Shown: positions 46,358 to 54,055, counted from the stretch's first letter. The stretch is 64,000 nucleotides of DNA from an uncultured Candidatus Saccharibacteria bacterium (GCA_947304395.1 CAMZBA010000005.1:24460-88459), one strand, 5' to 3'. Notes: generated by a model from the letters alone, not told the origin. Numbers and translations: made by a program.

Positions 46358-46807
46358 ATGTTTGAAATTGAATTGAAAAATTCTGACGAAATGACGATAA
46401 AAGCTAAGGAAAGAGTCGTAAATATTAATGTCGCACAATCGACAATTAATGCCGATTTGAAGGTTGGCACAATTAGAGGCTCTGGGGAATTTGAGATTGG
46501 TGACATTGCAATTGTTGGTACTAGCCTGAAAGAAGGTGGCATCATGTACCGTATTGATGTGGATGGCATTAAAATTGGTATTGTAGGGAATACTGCTAAA
46601 ACCGATGATCTTGATAACCTTGGCCCAGTGGATATTCTAGGGACTAGTAACCCAAAGACTGTCCCAATTGTTGAGCCAAAGATTGTAATTCCGATGGGCA
46701 ATATGGACTTTGCGGAGATAAAAGCTTCTGTAAAGACAGAGAAGAAGCTAAAGATTAAAAATGCCAATTCGCTGCCGGCCGTAATGGAAGTATGGAAGCT
46801 AGATTAG
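46358..46807 (+). CDS. Metallo-beta-lactamase-fold-like protein without metal ligands
   Basis: 149 residues. The strand pattern RGSGEFEIGDIAIVGTS, MYRIDVDGIKIGIVGN and DILG is the middle of UlaG-type MBL-fold proteins (GPGEYEI, IDGIRICHLGD), but no HxHxDH or later His ligands are present and the second half is short. Ribosome site AGAGGAG. It may be a structural remnant with a binding role rather than a hydrolase. Confidence 0.6.
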   Translation: MFEIELKNSDEMTIKAKERVVNINVAQSTINADLKVGTIRGSGEFEIGDIAIVGTSLKEGGIMYRIDVDGIKIGIVGNTAKTDDLDNLGPVDILGTSNPKTVPIVEPKIVIPMGNMDFAEIKASVKTEKKLKIKNANSLPAVMEVWKLD

Positions 46808-46877
46808 ACCCCTTGCGAAAAAGCCAATTATAAGATATAATAGAGCAAGTTTTTAATAATAAGAAGAGATAATAGAT

Positions 46878-47069
46878 ATGGCAGTATGTGAAATTACCGG
46901 CAAAGGCAAGATGTATGGCCACAACGTAAGCTTTTCGCAGCACAAGACTCGTAAAGTTTTTGAGCCAAATGTCCAGAAGCGCACCTTTATTATTGACGGC
47001 CGCAAGGTTAGAATGAAAGTTGCCGCTTCGACGCTTCGCACACTTCGTAAGAAGGGTTTGATTAAGTAG
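46878..47069 (+). CDS. rpmB: 50S ribosomal protein L28
   Basis: 63 residues: AVCEITGKGKMYGHNVSFSQHKTRK, FEPNVQKRTF and a C-terminus ending STLRTLRKKGLIK. Basic and typical of bL28, on the short side. Ribosome site AAGAAGAG. Followed by an intrinsic terminator. Confidence 0.95.
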   Translation: MAVCEITGKGKMYGHNVSFSQHKTRKVFEPNVQKRTFIIDGRKVRMKVAASTLRTLRKKGLIK

Positions 47070-47088
47070 ATTTGCCTTTTAGGTAAAA

Positions 47089-47123
47089 GAGACGGACTCT
47101 TGTTATTGGGGTCCATCTTTTTT
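47089..47123 (+). terminator. Intrinsic terminator of rpmB
   Basis: GGACTC pairs with GGGTCC (one GT), extended by AGA/TCT, then a T run. Confidence 0.8.
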
Positions 47124-47167
47124 GTGCAAGAGTGTAGAGCTCTAAGTGTATATGGTATAATAATTAA

Positions 47168-47851
47168 ATGAGTGATGATTTAACTCACACCTTGGGGTAT
47201 GTATTTGCGGTATTTATTATTACTTTGTTTTCGATGATTTTACATGAGTTGATGCACGGAGTTGTTGCGCTAAGGCTCGGTGATGATACGGCGAAATATA
47301 GTGGTCGATTATCTTTAAACCCACTGAAGCATATCGACCCAGTTATGACGATAATGGTGCCTATATTGCTCGCATTGATGGGCGGGCCGATTTTTGGTGG
47401 TGCAAAGCCGGTTCCAATTAATAAATACAAGCTAAAATATCGAGAGTGGGGATTTGCGCTAGTAGCGATAGCGGGACCATTGACAAATTTCATATTAGCA
47501 CTAGTGTTTTTCTTGGTTGGATATTGGGCGGGGGCATTTCAGATTCAAAATGGGGAAGTATATTATTCTGCGGATAGCTTTTGGAGCATGTTCGCGATGC
47601 TTGGAGTAAGTATTAATCTTGGTTTTATGCTGTTTAATATTATTCCAATTCCACCATTAGATGGATCGCGGGTGCTATATGCGATTGCGCCAGAAGGGGG
47701 AGTTCGGGTATTTATGGAGCAAATTGAAAGATATGGTTTATTTGTAGTATATTTCTGCTTGCTATTCTTTGGCACGGCGCTCAGTTTTTATATGAGTGGC
47801 GCAATGAATGCTATTTTACGCTTCTTTACAATGCTAGTTGGTGGAGCGTAG
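47168..47851 (+). CDS. Site-2-protease-like (M50) membrane metalloprotease
   Basis: 227 residues with five to six helices. HELMH (26-30) is the zinc HExxH, and NIIPIPPLDGSRVLYA supplies the third ligand in the LDG motif. VAIAGPLTNFILAL is the family GPxxN segment. Such proteases cut helices inside the membrane, often in signalling. There is no PDZ domain, so it is the compact group 3-like type. TATAAT (47156-47161) lies 6 nt before the ATG, a leaderless arrangement. Confidence 0.9.
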   Translation: MSDDLTHTLGYVFAVFIITLFSMILHELMHGVVALRLGDDTAKYSGRLSLNPLKHIDPVMTIMVPILLALMGGPIFGGAKPVPINKYKLKYREWGFALVAIAGPLTNFILALVFFLVGYWAGAFQIQNGEVYYSADSFWSMFAMLGVSINLGFMLFNIIPIPPLDGSRVLYAIAPEGGVRVFMEQIERYGLFVVYFCLLFFGTALSFYMSGAMNAILRFFTMLVGGA

Positions 47852-47869
47852 TTTCTCTCCGGCGTGCTT

Positions 47870-47898
47870 TTGACGGGGGGAGGTTGGCGTGGTAGAAT
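47870..47898 (+). promoter_or_regulatory. Promoter of a structured noncoding RNA
   Basis: TTGACG (47870-47875) and TAGAAT (47893-47898) spaced by 17 bp. Expected start near 47905, immediately before the 5' arm of the RNA's closing stem. Confidence 0.7.
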
Positions 47899-47904
47899 AA
47901 AAGT

Positions 47905-48036
47905 AGCCCAAGTTGCGCATGATTTTCCTGAATAATCATGTTTTAGGGAATTCGACATATTAAGCCCGTGGGTTTAGTATGAGAGAGTTTACCCACCGTG
48001 TTCTTATCACGGGAAAACGATGCAACTTGGGTTTTT
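47905..48036 (+). ncRNA. Structured RNA of about 130 nt, class unknown (6S-like size and closing stem)
   Basis: The 5' arm GCCCAAGTTGC pairs with the 3' arm GCAACTTGGG, which is followed by T5, so the closing stem doubles as the terminator. Inside: hairpin CATGATT/AATCATG, hairpin GTGGGT/ACCCAC and hairpin CCGTG-TTCTTAT-CACGG. It has its own promoter, no open frame on the plus strand, and no SRP (GGAAGGAAGCAG), tmRNA or RNase P signature. The remainder of the intergenic region (48037-48284) holds only a small hairpin (GTCCAA/TTGGAC near 48184) and the promoter of the next gene. Confidence 0.65.
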
Positions 48037-48284
48037 GTGGTTTATTTAATTTCCAAGTCGCGCCGTGCGCTCCTTGTTGAAGAGTGTGACTATGTCTGAT
48101 TATTTCGGACATTATTCTTACTACAAAGCAGGAGTTGAAATGGCGGGGTTGCGATTCTGTATCTGTTAACTCTATAATTTTTAAGTCCAAAAAAATTGGA
48201 CATTGCCGTATGGTCGAAAAAGACGCGATGAGAGCCATAAGAGGGGGGCGGAAATACTAAACGCTTGTGGTAAAATGATAATAT

Positions 48285-49172
48285 ATGAAACAACGCATTC
48301 GGGTGACGGCGATATGCAGAAAAGACGATGAGGTCTTGCTTTTGAAGCGGGCTGGGGGAAGAATTGATGGCGGAACGCCACATTTTGAGTTGCCGCAGGG
48401 GAAAATTATCTTTGGTGAACAACCAGAAGAGGCTATGACGCGGGTGATTTATGAGAACTTGGGTGCGCAAGCTACGAGCGTGCAATTAGTTGATGCGGTG
48501 ACTTTTACTAACTTGGAGGGGGCGTCCGAAACGGGAAATCTTTATATCGTATATGAGATAAAGATTGCGAGTGGATCAGTAAAGATTACAAATGAGCGAT
48601 ATACGGCTTATAAGTGGGTAAAAGTATCAGAGATGGGCTCATTTGCGCTTGAAGAAGCGTCATTGATGGTATTACAGATTACGGCTACGAAGGCAGGAAC
48701 ACCGGCATCGCGAATTATACAATCGGGCGAAAATGCGCAAGTGTTGCCGGCTAGTGATTTTGCAACTATCTATACAGATGGTGGCTCACGGGGGAATCCG
48801 GGGCCAAGTGGTTTGGGCTATTATATTATTGGCCCGGATGGCAAAGAACTAAAAAGGGGTGGCGAGTTTTTGGGCTTTTCCAGCTCGCGCTTAGCGGAGT
48901 ATTATGGCTTGAAAGAAGGGCTAGAGCAGGCAATCGAGTTAGGTTTGAAGAAGGTGCATTTTAAGAGTGACAGCTTAATGATGGTGAACCAGATGAATGG
49001 CGTTTATAAGGTGAAGAATCAGGATTTATTGCAAGTGCACGCAGATGTTTTGAAGTTACTGGAGAATCTCGAAGCTTACAGTTTCACGCATGTGCCGAGA
49101 AGTATGAATGTAGAGGCTGATGCGGAAGTAAATAAGGTCATCGACGCAAATGTGCGCCGGGGAGCTTATTAA
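48285..49172 (+). CDS. NUDIX-like domain fused to RNase HI-like domain
   Basis: 295 residues. N-terminal NUDIX fold (about 1-135), with FELPQGKIIFGEQPEEAMTRVIYENLGA at the box; the REUxEE core is degenerate (RVIYEN), so hydrolysis is doubtful. C-terminal RNase H type I-like domain (about 155-290): IYTDGGSRGNPGPSGLGYYI, EYYGLKEGLEQAIELG, HFKSDSLMMVNQMNGVYKVKN and HVPRSMNVEADAEVNKVID, with the DEDD acids present. It probably cleaves RNA in RNA/DNA hybrids. TAAAAT (48271-48276) lies 8 nt before the ATG. Confidence 0.88.
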   Translation: MKQRIRVTAICRKDDEVLLLKRAGGRIDGGTPHFELPQGKIIFGEQPEEAMTRVIYENLGAQATSVQLVDAVTFTNLEGASETGNLYIVYEIKIASGSVKITNERYTAYKWVKVSEMGSFALEEASLMVLQITATKAGTPASRIIQSGENAQVLPASDFATIYTDGGSRGNPGPSGLGYYIIGPDGKELKRGGEFLGFSSSRLAEYYGLKEGLEQAIELGLKKVHFKSDSLMMVNQMNGVYKVKNQDLLQVHADVLKLLENLEAYSFTHVPRSMNVEADAEVNKVIDANVRRGAY

Positions 49173-49182
49173 TAGATAACAT

Positions 49183-49211
49183 TTGAAAAAGTTGTCAAGG
49201 TTTGGTATAAT
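49183..49211 (+). promoter_or_regulatory. rnpB promoter
   Basis: TTGAAA (49183-49188) and TATAAT (49206-49211), spacing 17; start expected near 49218. Confidence 0.75.
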
Positions 49212-49217
49212 TAACGA

Positions 49218-49580
49218 CAAGCTCGTTGACGTAGTCGCTGGCCTTTTGGCGAGAGGAAAGTCCGGGCAGCATAGGACACGGTAGTTGCTAACGGCAACCG
49301 CACGCAAGTGTAGGAAAAGTGCCACAGAAACTATACCGCTTCAGTTGTTTAACTGTTGTAAGGGTGAAAAGAGTGGGGTAAGAGCCCACAGACCTTGGTG
49401 GTGACATCGGGGTGGGGTAAACTCTACCGGCTGCAAGGAGACCTAGATACCGTGGTCCGCGGATGGTCGCTCACCGCTAGATCCCGTGAGCAATTGCGGG
49501 GCTAGATAGATGACTGCGGGCTTTATTATATTTATATAATAAAGTCACAGAACCCGGCTTATTATACGAGCTTTTATGTC
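49218..49580 (+). ncRNA. rnpB: RNase P RNA, bacterial type A
   Basis: Contains the universal blocks GAGGAAAGTCCGGGC and ACAGAAACTATACCGC near the 5' end and CAGAACCCGGCTTA near the 3' end. Helix P1 is formed by AAGCTCG (49219 on) and CGAGCTT (49567 on). This is the catalytic subunit that trims tRNA 5' ends. Confidence 0.95.
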
Positions 49581-49584
49581 TTGG

Positions 49585-49613
49585 AATTCCACGTTTTGAT
49601 GTGGAATTTTTTG
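49585..49613 (+). terminator. Intrinsic terminator of rnpB
   Basis: AATTCCAC/GTGGAATT with an 8-nt loop and a T run. Confidence 0.85.
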
Positions 49614-49724
49614 TTGTAAAAATATCTTGAAAAGATGGGAGAGCGCACTAAAACCATTGGTCTGAAAATGCTTATTGGCAGTTGCATACCTTGGAGTGCT
49701 AACGCTTTTCGGGAAAAGATTCCA

Positions 49725-49755
49725 CAAAAAATACCCCAGATAGTGGGGTATTTTT
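49725..49755 (-). terminator. Intrinsic terminator of the infC-rpmI-rplT operon
   Basis: ATACCCC/GGGGTAT flanked by A5 and T5, so it can work on both strands; it lies 10 bases past rplT. Confidence 0.85.
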
Positions 49756-49764
49756 AGTTCCTAA

Positions 49765-50106
49765 CTATTTTACGCTTTCGCAGATGGCGGTAAAGGCTTT
49801 TGGATCGCTGACGGCAAGTTCGGCAAGAACCTTACGGTCGAGTTCGATACCCTTAGTCTTCATACCATTGATTAACTTGCTATAGCTGATGCCGTTTTCG
49901 CGAGCGGCATTGTTAATGCGAGTAATCCAGAGAGCGCGCAAATCGCGTTTGCGATTGCGACGATCACGGTAGGAATAACGTAATGCTTTGATGACACCTT
50001 GCTTCGCAAGACGGAAGCTACGAGTGCGATAATGCTGCATACCCTTAGCAGCTTTAAGAATCTTTTTGTGCTTTGCGCGAGCAGCGACTCCACGTTTAAC
50101 TCTCAT
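49765..50106 (-). CDS. rplT: 50S ribosomal protein L20
   Basis: 113 residues: [46 protein letters not shown] and the C-terminal [19 protein letters not shown]. Binds 23S rRNA early in 50S assembly. Last gene of infC-rpmI-rplT, 2 nt after rpmI. Confidence 0.97.
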   Translation of the reverse strand: MRVKRGVAARAKHKKILKAAKGMQHYRTRSFRLAKQGVIKALRYSYRDRRNRKRDLRALWITRINNAARENGISYSKLINGMKTKGIELDRKVLAELAVSDPKAFTAICESVK

Positions 50107-50108
50107 GA

Positions 50109-50303
50109 TTAAGCTCCTAATGCAGTCTTAACGTTTTTCTTGATTTTGCCACGAATAACAGCAGCAGTTTTCATGTTGCGTTTGCGGGCTTTGGACTTTT
50201 TGGCAAGGATATGGTTGCCGAAAGCACGTTCGCGGACGATTTTACCAGTTTTGGTAATGCGGACGCGTTTGGCGGTACCCTTGTGGGTTTTCATTTTTGG
50301 CAT
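50109..50303 (-). CDS. rpmI: 50S ribosomal protein L35
   Basis: 64 residues: [20 protein letters not shown] and [19 protein letters not shown], typical bL35. The ribosome site AGGAAAGG is in the 76-nt gap after infC. Confidence 0.96.
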   Translation of the reverse strand: MPKMKTHKGTAKRVRITKTGKIVRERAFGNHILAKKSKARKRNMKTAAVIRGKIKKNVKTALGA

Positions 50304-50379
50304 TTGATTACCTTTCCTACTTTAGTTGATATATGGAACGCTTTGGGGTGTAGGGAACCGGTGGGCGTTATAATGCAAT

Positions 50380-50895
50380 CTATTTATGGCGAACCGTAAA
50401 GGTAAGATTGCGGCCGCTCATCTGCGATTTGCCGTCTATGACAACTTCGCTGCCGAGTTTTTCGATGATGCGGTTCATGAGTTCGGTGCCGATTTCTTTG
50501 TGAGCCATTTCGCGGCCACGGAAGATAATCATTACTTTGACACGATCGCCGTCATCGAGCAATTCGATGATTTTGCGGCATTTTATATTGAGGTCATTTT
50601 CCCCAATTTTTAAACCTAGTCTGATTTGTTTGAGTTCGGAGCTTTTAGCTTTTTTCTTGGCGCGGGATTGCTCCTTCATCTTTTGATACTGGTATTTACC
50701 CCAGTCGATGATTTTGACGACGGGCGGATTAGCGTTAGGGGAAATCTCCACTAGGTCTAAGCCGGCATCGCGCGCCATAAGCTGAGCGTCGCGACTAGAC
50801 ATGATACCTAACTGCGCGCCGTCGGCGCTGATAACGCGCACCTCCGGATAACGAATATCTCCATTAATGCGTGTTTTCGAATTGTTGGTACCGAT
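50380..50895 (-). CDS. infC: Translation initiation factor IF-3, probable AUC start
   Basis: 171 residues: RINGDIRYPEVRVISADGAQLG, the linker helix KMKEQSRAKKKAKSSELKQI and the C-domain DDGDRVKVMIIFRGREMAHKE. The ATC codon at 50893-50895 is the likely start. It is 7 nt behind AGGAG and is followed by GTNNSKTRIN, as in other IF-3 proteins. The frame continues upstream to a TTG at 50964, but the operon promoter lies in that stretch. Rare start codons in infC are known to let IF-3 repress its own synthesis. Confidence 0.9.
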   Translation of the reverse strand: MGTNNSKTRINGDIRYPEVRVISADGAQLGIMSSRDAQLMARDAGLDLVEISPNANPPVVKIIDWGKYQYQKMKEQSRAKKKAKSSELKQIRLGLKIGENDLNIKCRKIIELLDDGDRVKVMIIFRGREMAHKEIGTELMNRIIEKLGSEVVIDGKSQMSGRNLTFTVRHK

Positions 50896-50935
50896 GGTAG
50901 TGCTCCTCAAAAAATTAGACTTTGTTATGGCGACA

Positions 50936-50964
50936 ATTATACCAAAATGCTTTCGAAAATACAA
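50936..50964 (-). promoter_or_regulatory. infC operon promoter
   Basis: On the minus strand TTGTAT (50959-50964) and TATAAT (50936-50941), spacing 17. Transcription starts near 50929, giving a leader of about 33 nt with an AGGAG site. Confidence 0.75.
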
Positions 50965-50985
50965 GAGGTGCGACCCCAGATATAG

Positions 50986-52509
50986 CTAATTGAGTATTTG
51001 GGGACGATATTGGATAGCTTCCGAAATGTGTTCAGTGGTAATTTTAGGGGAGAGTTCTAGGTCGGCAATAGTCTGAGCAACTTTAATGATTTTAAAATAA
51101 GAACGAGCGGACAGACAATAATGGTTTGAAGCTTGGCTGAGTAGGTCTTTAGCTGTTTTTGTAAGGTGGCAGTATCTAGTAATTTCAAGCGAAGAAAGGC
51201 GAGAATTGAATTTCGTAAGGTCATGGTAGCGTAGGTGTTGTTGTTGGACGGCATCGTGAATCTGTTTTTGAGCGAGAGCATGCTGTTTAGTGTTGATTGT
51301 GCGGCCGTGATGAAGGATACTGTCGGGTTCTTGCAGGACGGGGGTTGTAATATCGATACGATCCAAAAGCGGTCCAGATAGTTTTTGACGATATCTCTGA
51401 ATGGCGCTAGGAGAGCAGGTGCATTCTTTGATATTTGATTGAAAGTAGCCACAGGGGCATGGATTCATGGTGGCAATTAGCATAAAGTCGGCAGGATATT
51501 GAGTATGTCCATTGATTCGATCAAGTTTAACGAAATGGTTCTCGAGCGGTTGCCGAAGCGCCTCGAGACAATCTCGACGAAATTCTGGCAGTTCGTCGAG
51601 GTGTAGGACGCCGAGATGAGCGAGGGATATTTCGCCCGGTATGAGATTTGGACCGCCGCCTAATAGAGCGGTTAGATTGATACTATGGTGTGGGGCGCGG
51701 TATGGGCGTTCCGAGATAATATTTGTACATAGAGAGTGAAGGGAATGAACCTTTGTGATAGCGATTTGTTCAGTGAGACTTGGTGGCGGCATAAGGCTGG
51801 CGCTGACTTTGGCAAGCATAGTTTTGCCAGTACCGGGCGGGCCGGTCAAGAGGATATTGTGCCGTCCTGCGACGGCGATGGTCAGGGCGCGTTTAGCGTG
51901 TTCCTGACCGATAACCTCGTCTAAATAAAAATGGTTATGGTTATCTGTTTGTGTATTTTTGACAAAGACAGTGGTGCTCTTGATGGTGGCTTTACCTTTT
52001 AGAAATAGTCATAATTCGCGTAGATTATGTGCGGGGATTATGTCAAGATTATTGTCGGCTAGAAGGGTGGCTTGAGGCATGTTGCCAGCGGGAATGATGA
52101 GCTGCTTAAATCGATATTTTTTGGCGGTTTCGACGATATTTAAAATGCCCTTGATGGGCTTTAAATTGCCGTCTAAGGACAATTCACCCACAAACATACG
52201 ATTCTGTAGGTCTTTTGCTAATAGTTGCTGAGAAAGGCTGAGAATCGCTAGGGTGATAGGCAGGTCAAGATGAGTGCTATCCTTATGAAGTTCGGCTGGT
52301 GCGAGATTAATAATAATTTTGTGCCGAGGAAAGTCGAATAAAGAGTTGCGAAGAGCAGAGCGGATGCGGTCGCGACTTTCGGTAATCATTTTACCGGGCA
52401 TGCCAACAATATTGAAGGCGGGAAGACCGCGAGTCGCGTCGCCTTCGACCGTAACCAGATGACCCGTATAGCCATAGGGGATGGCTGAATAAACTTTTGA
52501 GATTTTCAT
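50986..52509 (-). pseudogene. comM: ComM/YifB-type Mg-chelatase-like AAA+ ATPase split by one TGA
   Basis: Reading from ATG 52509 (KISKVYSAIPYGYTGHLVTV) the N-domain is intact (NIVGMPGKMITESRDRIRSAL, NLAPAELHKDSTHLDLPI) until TGA at 52009-52011. The same frame continues without any other stop through LFLKGKATIKS, HEVIGQEHAKRAL-like sequence, Walker A GPPGTGKT, Walker B LHLDELPEF and the zinc-like NPCPCGYF to 50986. Together that is 507 residues plus the TGA, the normal ComM length. ComM is a helicase that helps integrate DNA taken up in transformation. The start follows TATATA by 8 nt; the frame upstream overlaps the tmRNA promoter. Confidence 0.88.
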
Positions 52510-52534
52510 GGTGGAAGTATATAGGGGTGGAGAC

Positions 52535-52563
52535 TTGATTTTAAAGCGTGAGTGCGATAAAAT
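52535..52563 (+). promoter_or_regulatory. tmRNA promoter
   Basis: TTGATT (52535-52540) and TAAAAT (52558-52563), spacing 17, starting within a few bases of the tmRNA 5' end and divergent from comM. Confidence 0.75.
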
Positions 52564-52574
52564 TGTAAGTAGTT

Positions 52575-52940
52575 GGGGCTGACAAAGCTTAGACGGATTA
52601 TTAACAGTATGCATGCGGATCGATTAACACCGTAAGTGTTTTCATAAATGCAGACAAAACTGCTAGTAAGCATGTAGCTTATATGCCTGCTTACGCTATG
52701 GCCTAAGATATACCTAGGTCTGTTATCCTCGGTGAGATACCATAACTTCGGATAATATCATACACATGGTAATAAGGTTGACCTTCTGACAGTGGTTAGC
52801 ACGAAAATTTAGTCATGACTTCGCTGAGTTTTGTTTATTCCAGCTCTAGTGAGTTTGTCGAGATGAAAGAATGAACTATGTCCGTAGATTGCATGCCAGA
52901 GATAGTTCGGACCCGGAGGCAGTATCCGGCAGCTCCACCA
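52575..52940 (+). ncRNA. ssrA: tmRNA
   Basis: The tRNA-like ends pair (GGGGCTG at 52575 with CAGCTCC before the encoded CCA at 52940), with the T arm near the 3' end. The tag frame starts at GCA 52650 and ends at TAA 52704-52706, giving ADKTASKHVAYMPAYAMA. It rescues stalled ribosomes and tags the products for proteolysis. A terminator follows. Confidence 0.95.
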
Positions 52941-52956
52941 AAAACCCTGTTAAAAT

Positions 52957-52977
52957 TCGCCATCTTGGCGATTTTTT
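52957..52977 (+). terminator. Intrinsic terminator of tmRNA
   Basis: TCGCCA/TGGCGA with a 3-nt loop and T6. Confidence 0.85.
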
Positions 52978-52999
52978 GATGATTTTTATATAAAAAAGT

Positions 53000-53110
53000 G
53001 AAGATCCGGTAACTGCGAGGAAAACCGGATCTTCTGTGTGGAGTGTGGAGTTATATTTTGGAATCGATGTTTGTTTTTGGCCTCTGGATAATATTTTTAT
53101 TCAAAAGCTA
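53000..53110 (-). ncRNA. Candidate small RNA of about 110 nt between a promoter and a terminator
   Basis: A near-consensus minus-strand promoter (53116-53144) would start near 53110 and the terminator stem ends at 53002. There is no ATG frame of useful length. The 5' part is unstructured and A-rich; the 3' part is the strong terminator hairpin, as in many regulatory small RNAs. Confidence 0.5.
53002..53034 (-). terminator. Intrinsic terminator, minus strand
   Basis: Perfect 10-bp stem AAGATCCGGT/ACCGGATCTT, followed on the minus strand by CAC and T6. No coding gene reads into it; a promoter 80 bp away on the same strand does. Confidence 0.8.
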
Positions 53111-53115
53111 CCTCT

Positions 53116-53144
53116 ATAATAAGGCTTTAAAATGCTCATGTCAA
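53116..53144 (-). promoter_or_regulatory. Strong minus-strand promoter
   Basis: TTGACA (53139-53144) and TATTAT (53116-53121) with a 17-bp spacer. Confidence 0.7.
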
Positions 53145-53155
53145 TACAAAAAGTG

Positions 53156-53170
53156 TTGTATTATTTACAA
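53156..53170. promoter_or_regulatory. Palindromic operator, copy 1
   Basis: TTGTA-TTATT-TACAA, a perfect inverted repeat 11 bp upstream of the -35 of the minus-strand promoter. It reads the same as copy 4 when taken on the minus strand (TTGTAAATAATACAA). Confidence 0.6.
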
Positions 53171-53444
53171 TATTTTTACGCATTTTTATTGTGGAAAATA
53201 TGTGCGCAAATGACATGTTTTGATTCGAATCGGGCTTTGGGTAGGTGGCATTCTGGGCAGAGCGCATTTTTGGCTGTCTTGTCATGTTTTTTGTTTTGGA
53301 TGGATTAGTAGAAATTGGGTAAGATATAACGAATAATGGGTAAAAATAGCTATAAAGTAGCGCCAAGATGGTTATATCTGTATCTGTAAAAAATACATAA
53401 ACAGTTTGGAATTAACTATTTGGTAATGTAGTAATTGGCGAGTG

Positions 53445-53459
53445 TTGTAAATATTACTA
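53445..53459. promoter_or_regulatory. Imperfect operator, copy 2
   Basis: TTGTA-AATAT-TACTA, one half-site mismatch against TTGTA-N5-TACAA. Confidence 0.4.
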
Positions 53460-53582
53460 AGTTTGAGAAGATGGCTACGATCGGCAATGTCATAGCGTCA
53501 TATATATTAATGTAGTTAATTGCAAGTATTAATTATATATATCGGGCGGCAGAGTAGTGAATAGACGCGCTTTATTCATTTG

Positions 53583-53597
53583 TTGTAAAAATTACTA
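53583..53597. promoter_or_regulatory. Imperfect operator, copy 3
   Basis: TTGTA-AAAAT-TACTA, sharing the TACTA variant with copy 2. Confidence 0.4.
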
Positions 53598-53639
53598 TGC
53601 GCTATTTAGGCCCATGCGCCCCCGTTGTTTGGCCTAATG

Positions 53640-53654
53640 TTGTAAATAATACAA
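53640..53654. promoter_or_regulatory. Palindromic operator, copy 4
   Basis: TTGTA-AATAA-TACAA, a perfect inverted repeat 21 bp upstream of the -35 of the plus-strand promoter. Confidence 0.6.
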
Positions 53655-53675
53655 TATTTTTGAGCACAAGAATTA

Positions 53676-53704
53676 TTGACTTTTATGCGAGTATTTGCTA
53701 TATT
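53676..53704 (+). promoter_or_regulatory. Strong plus-strand promoter
   Basis: TTGACT (53676-53681) and TATATT (53699-53704), spacing 17; start expected near 53711. Confidence 0.7.
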
Positions 53705-53710
53705 GAGAAT

Positions 53711-54055
53711 GTGCCTGAACAAAAATAAAAAGCACAAAAATAAACAGAAGAGGATGTGTAGTAAATTTGGCGTAGTAATAGCTTATTTCTAGCCATAAAT
53801 TACACCTAGGAGTAAGCTAAGCTCCGCCAAACACTTACCGAGAGGTAAGGAGCGTAGAGCGCGTAAATCGACGATACGACTAGCACATTAGATACCCGAA
53901 ACAGAGAAGTACGGAGATTTGCAAGGACTATGCCTCTCTATACGAGAGGCGGTCAATAAAGCCAGGGTAGAGATCAAGTTTGCGGCTATAAGTAATGTAT
54001 ATATTTGCCGGATAAACCCCTCTACCTTTGGCCCAAATATCTTGTGGGGGAGAAG
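53711..54055 (+). ncRNA. Long structured RNA of about 340 nt, class unknown
   Basis: Driven by the promoter at 53676-53704 and lacking any long frame. Visible helices: TTTGGCG with CGCCAAA; AGCTTA...TCTAG with CTAGG...TAAGCT inside it; TTACC-GAGA-GGTAA; GCCTCTC with GAGAGGC; GGTAGAG with CTCTACC enclosing CGGC/GCCG. None of the RNase P, tmRNA, SRP or rRNA signatures fit as a whole. The 3' end is uncertain; CCCA/TGGG near 54032-54050 may close it. Confidence 0.55.

Larger units (their letters stand above)
53178..53639. other. Gene-poor AT-rich stretch between two outward promoters
   Basis: No convincing gene. It holds the two imperfect operators and, on the minus strand near 53176-53290, a fragment reading CPECHLPKARF...HVICAH that looks like a zinc ribbon but has no start codon in its frame. 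Confidence 0.5.

Noticed and set aside
47960..48485. Minus-strand frames over the 47.9-48.5 kb region
   Set aside because: They run antisense to the structured RNA and NUDIX-RNase H gene and lack starts with promoter or ribosome site.
53870..53930. ATTAGATACCC, an 11-nt match to a conserved 16S rRNA block
   Set aside because: Flanking bases do not match 16S rRNA and no other rRNA block is nearby; treated as chance inside the unknown RNA.
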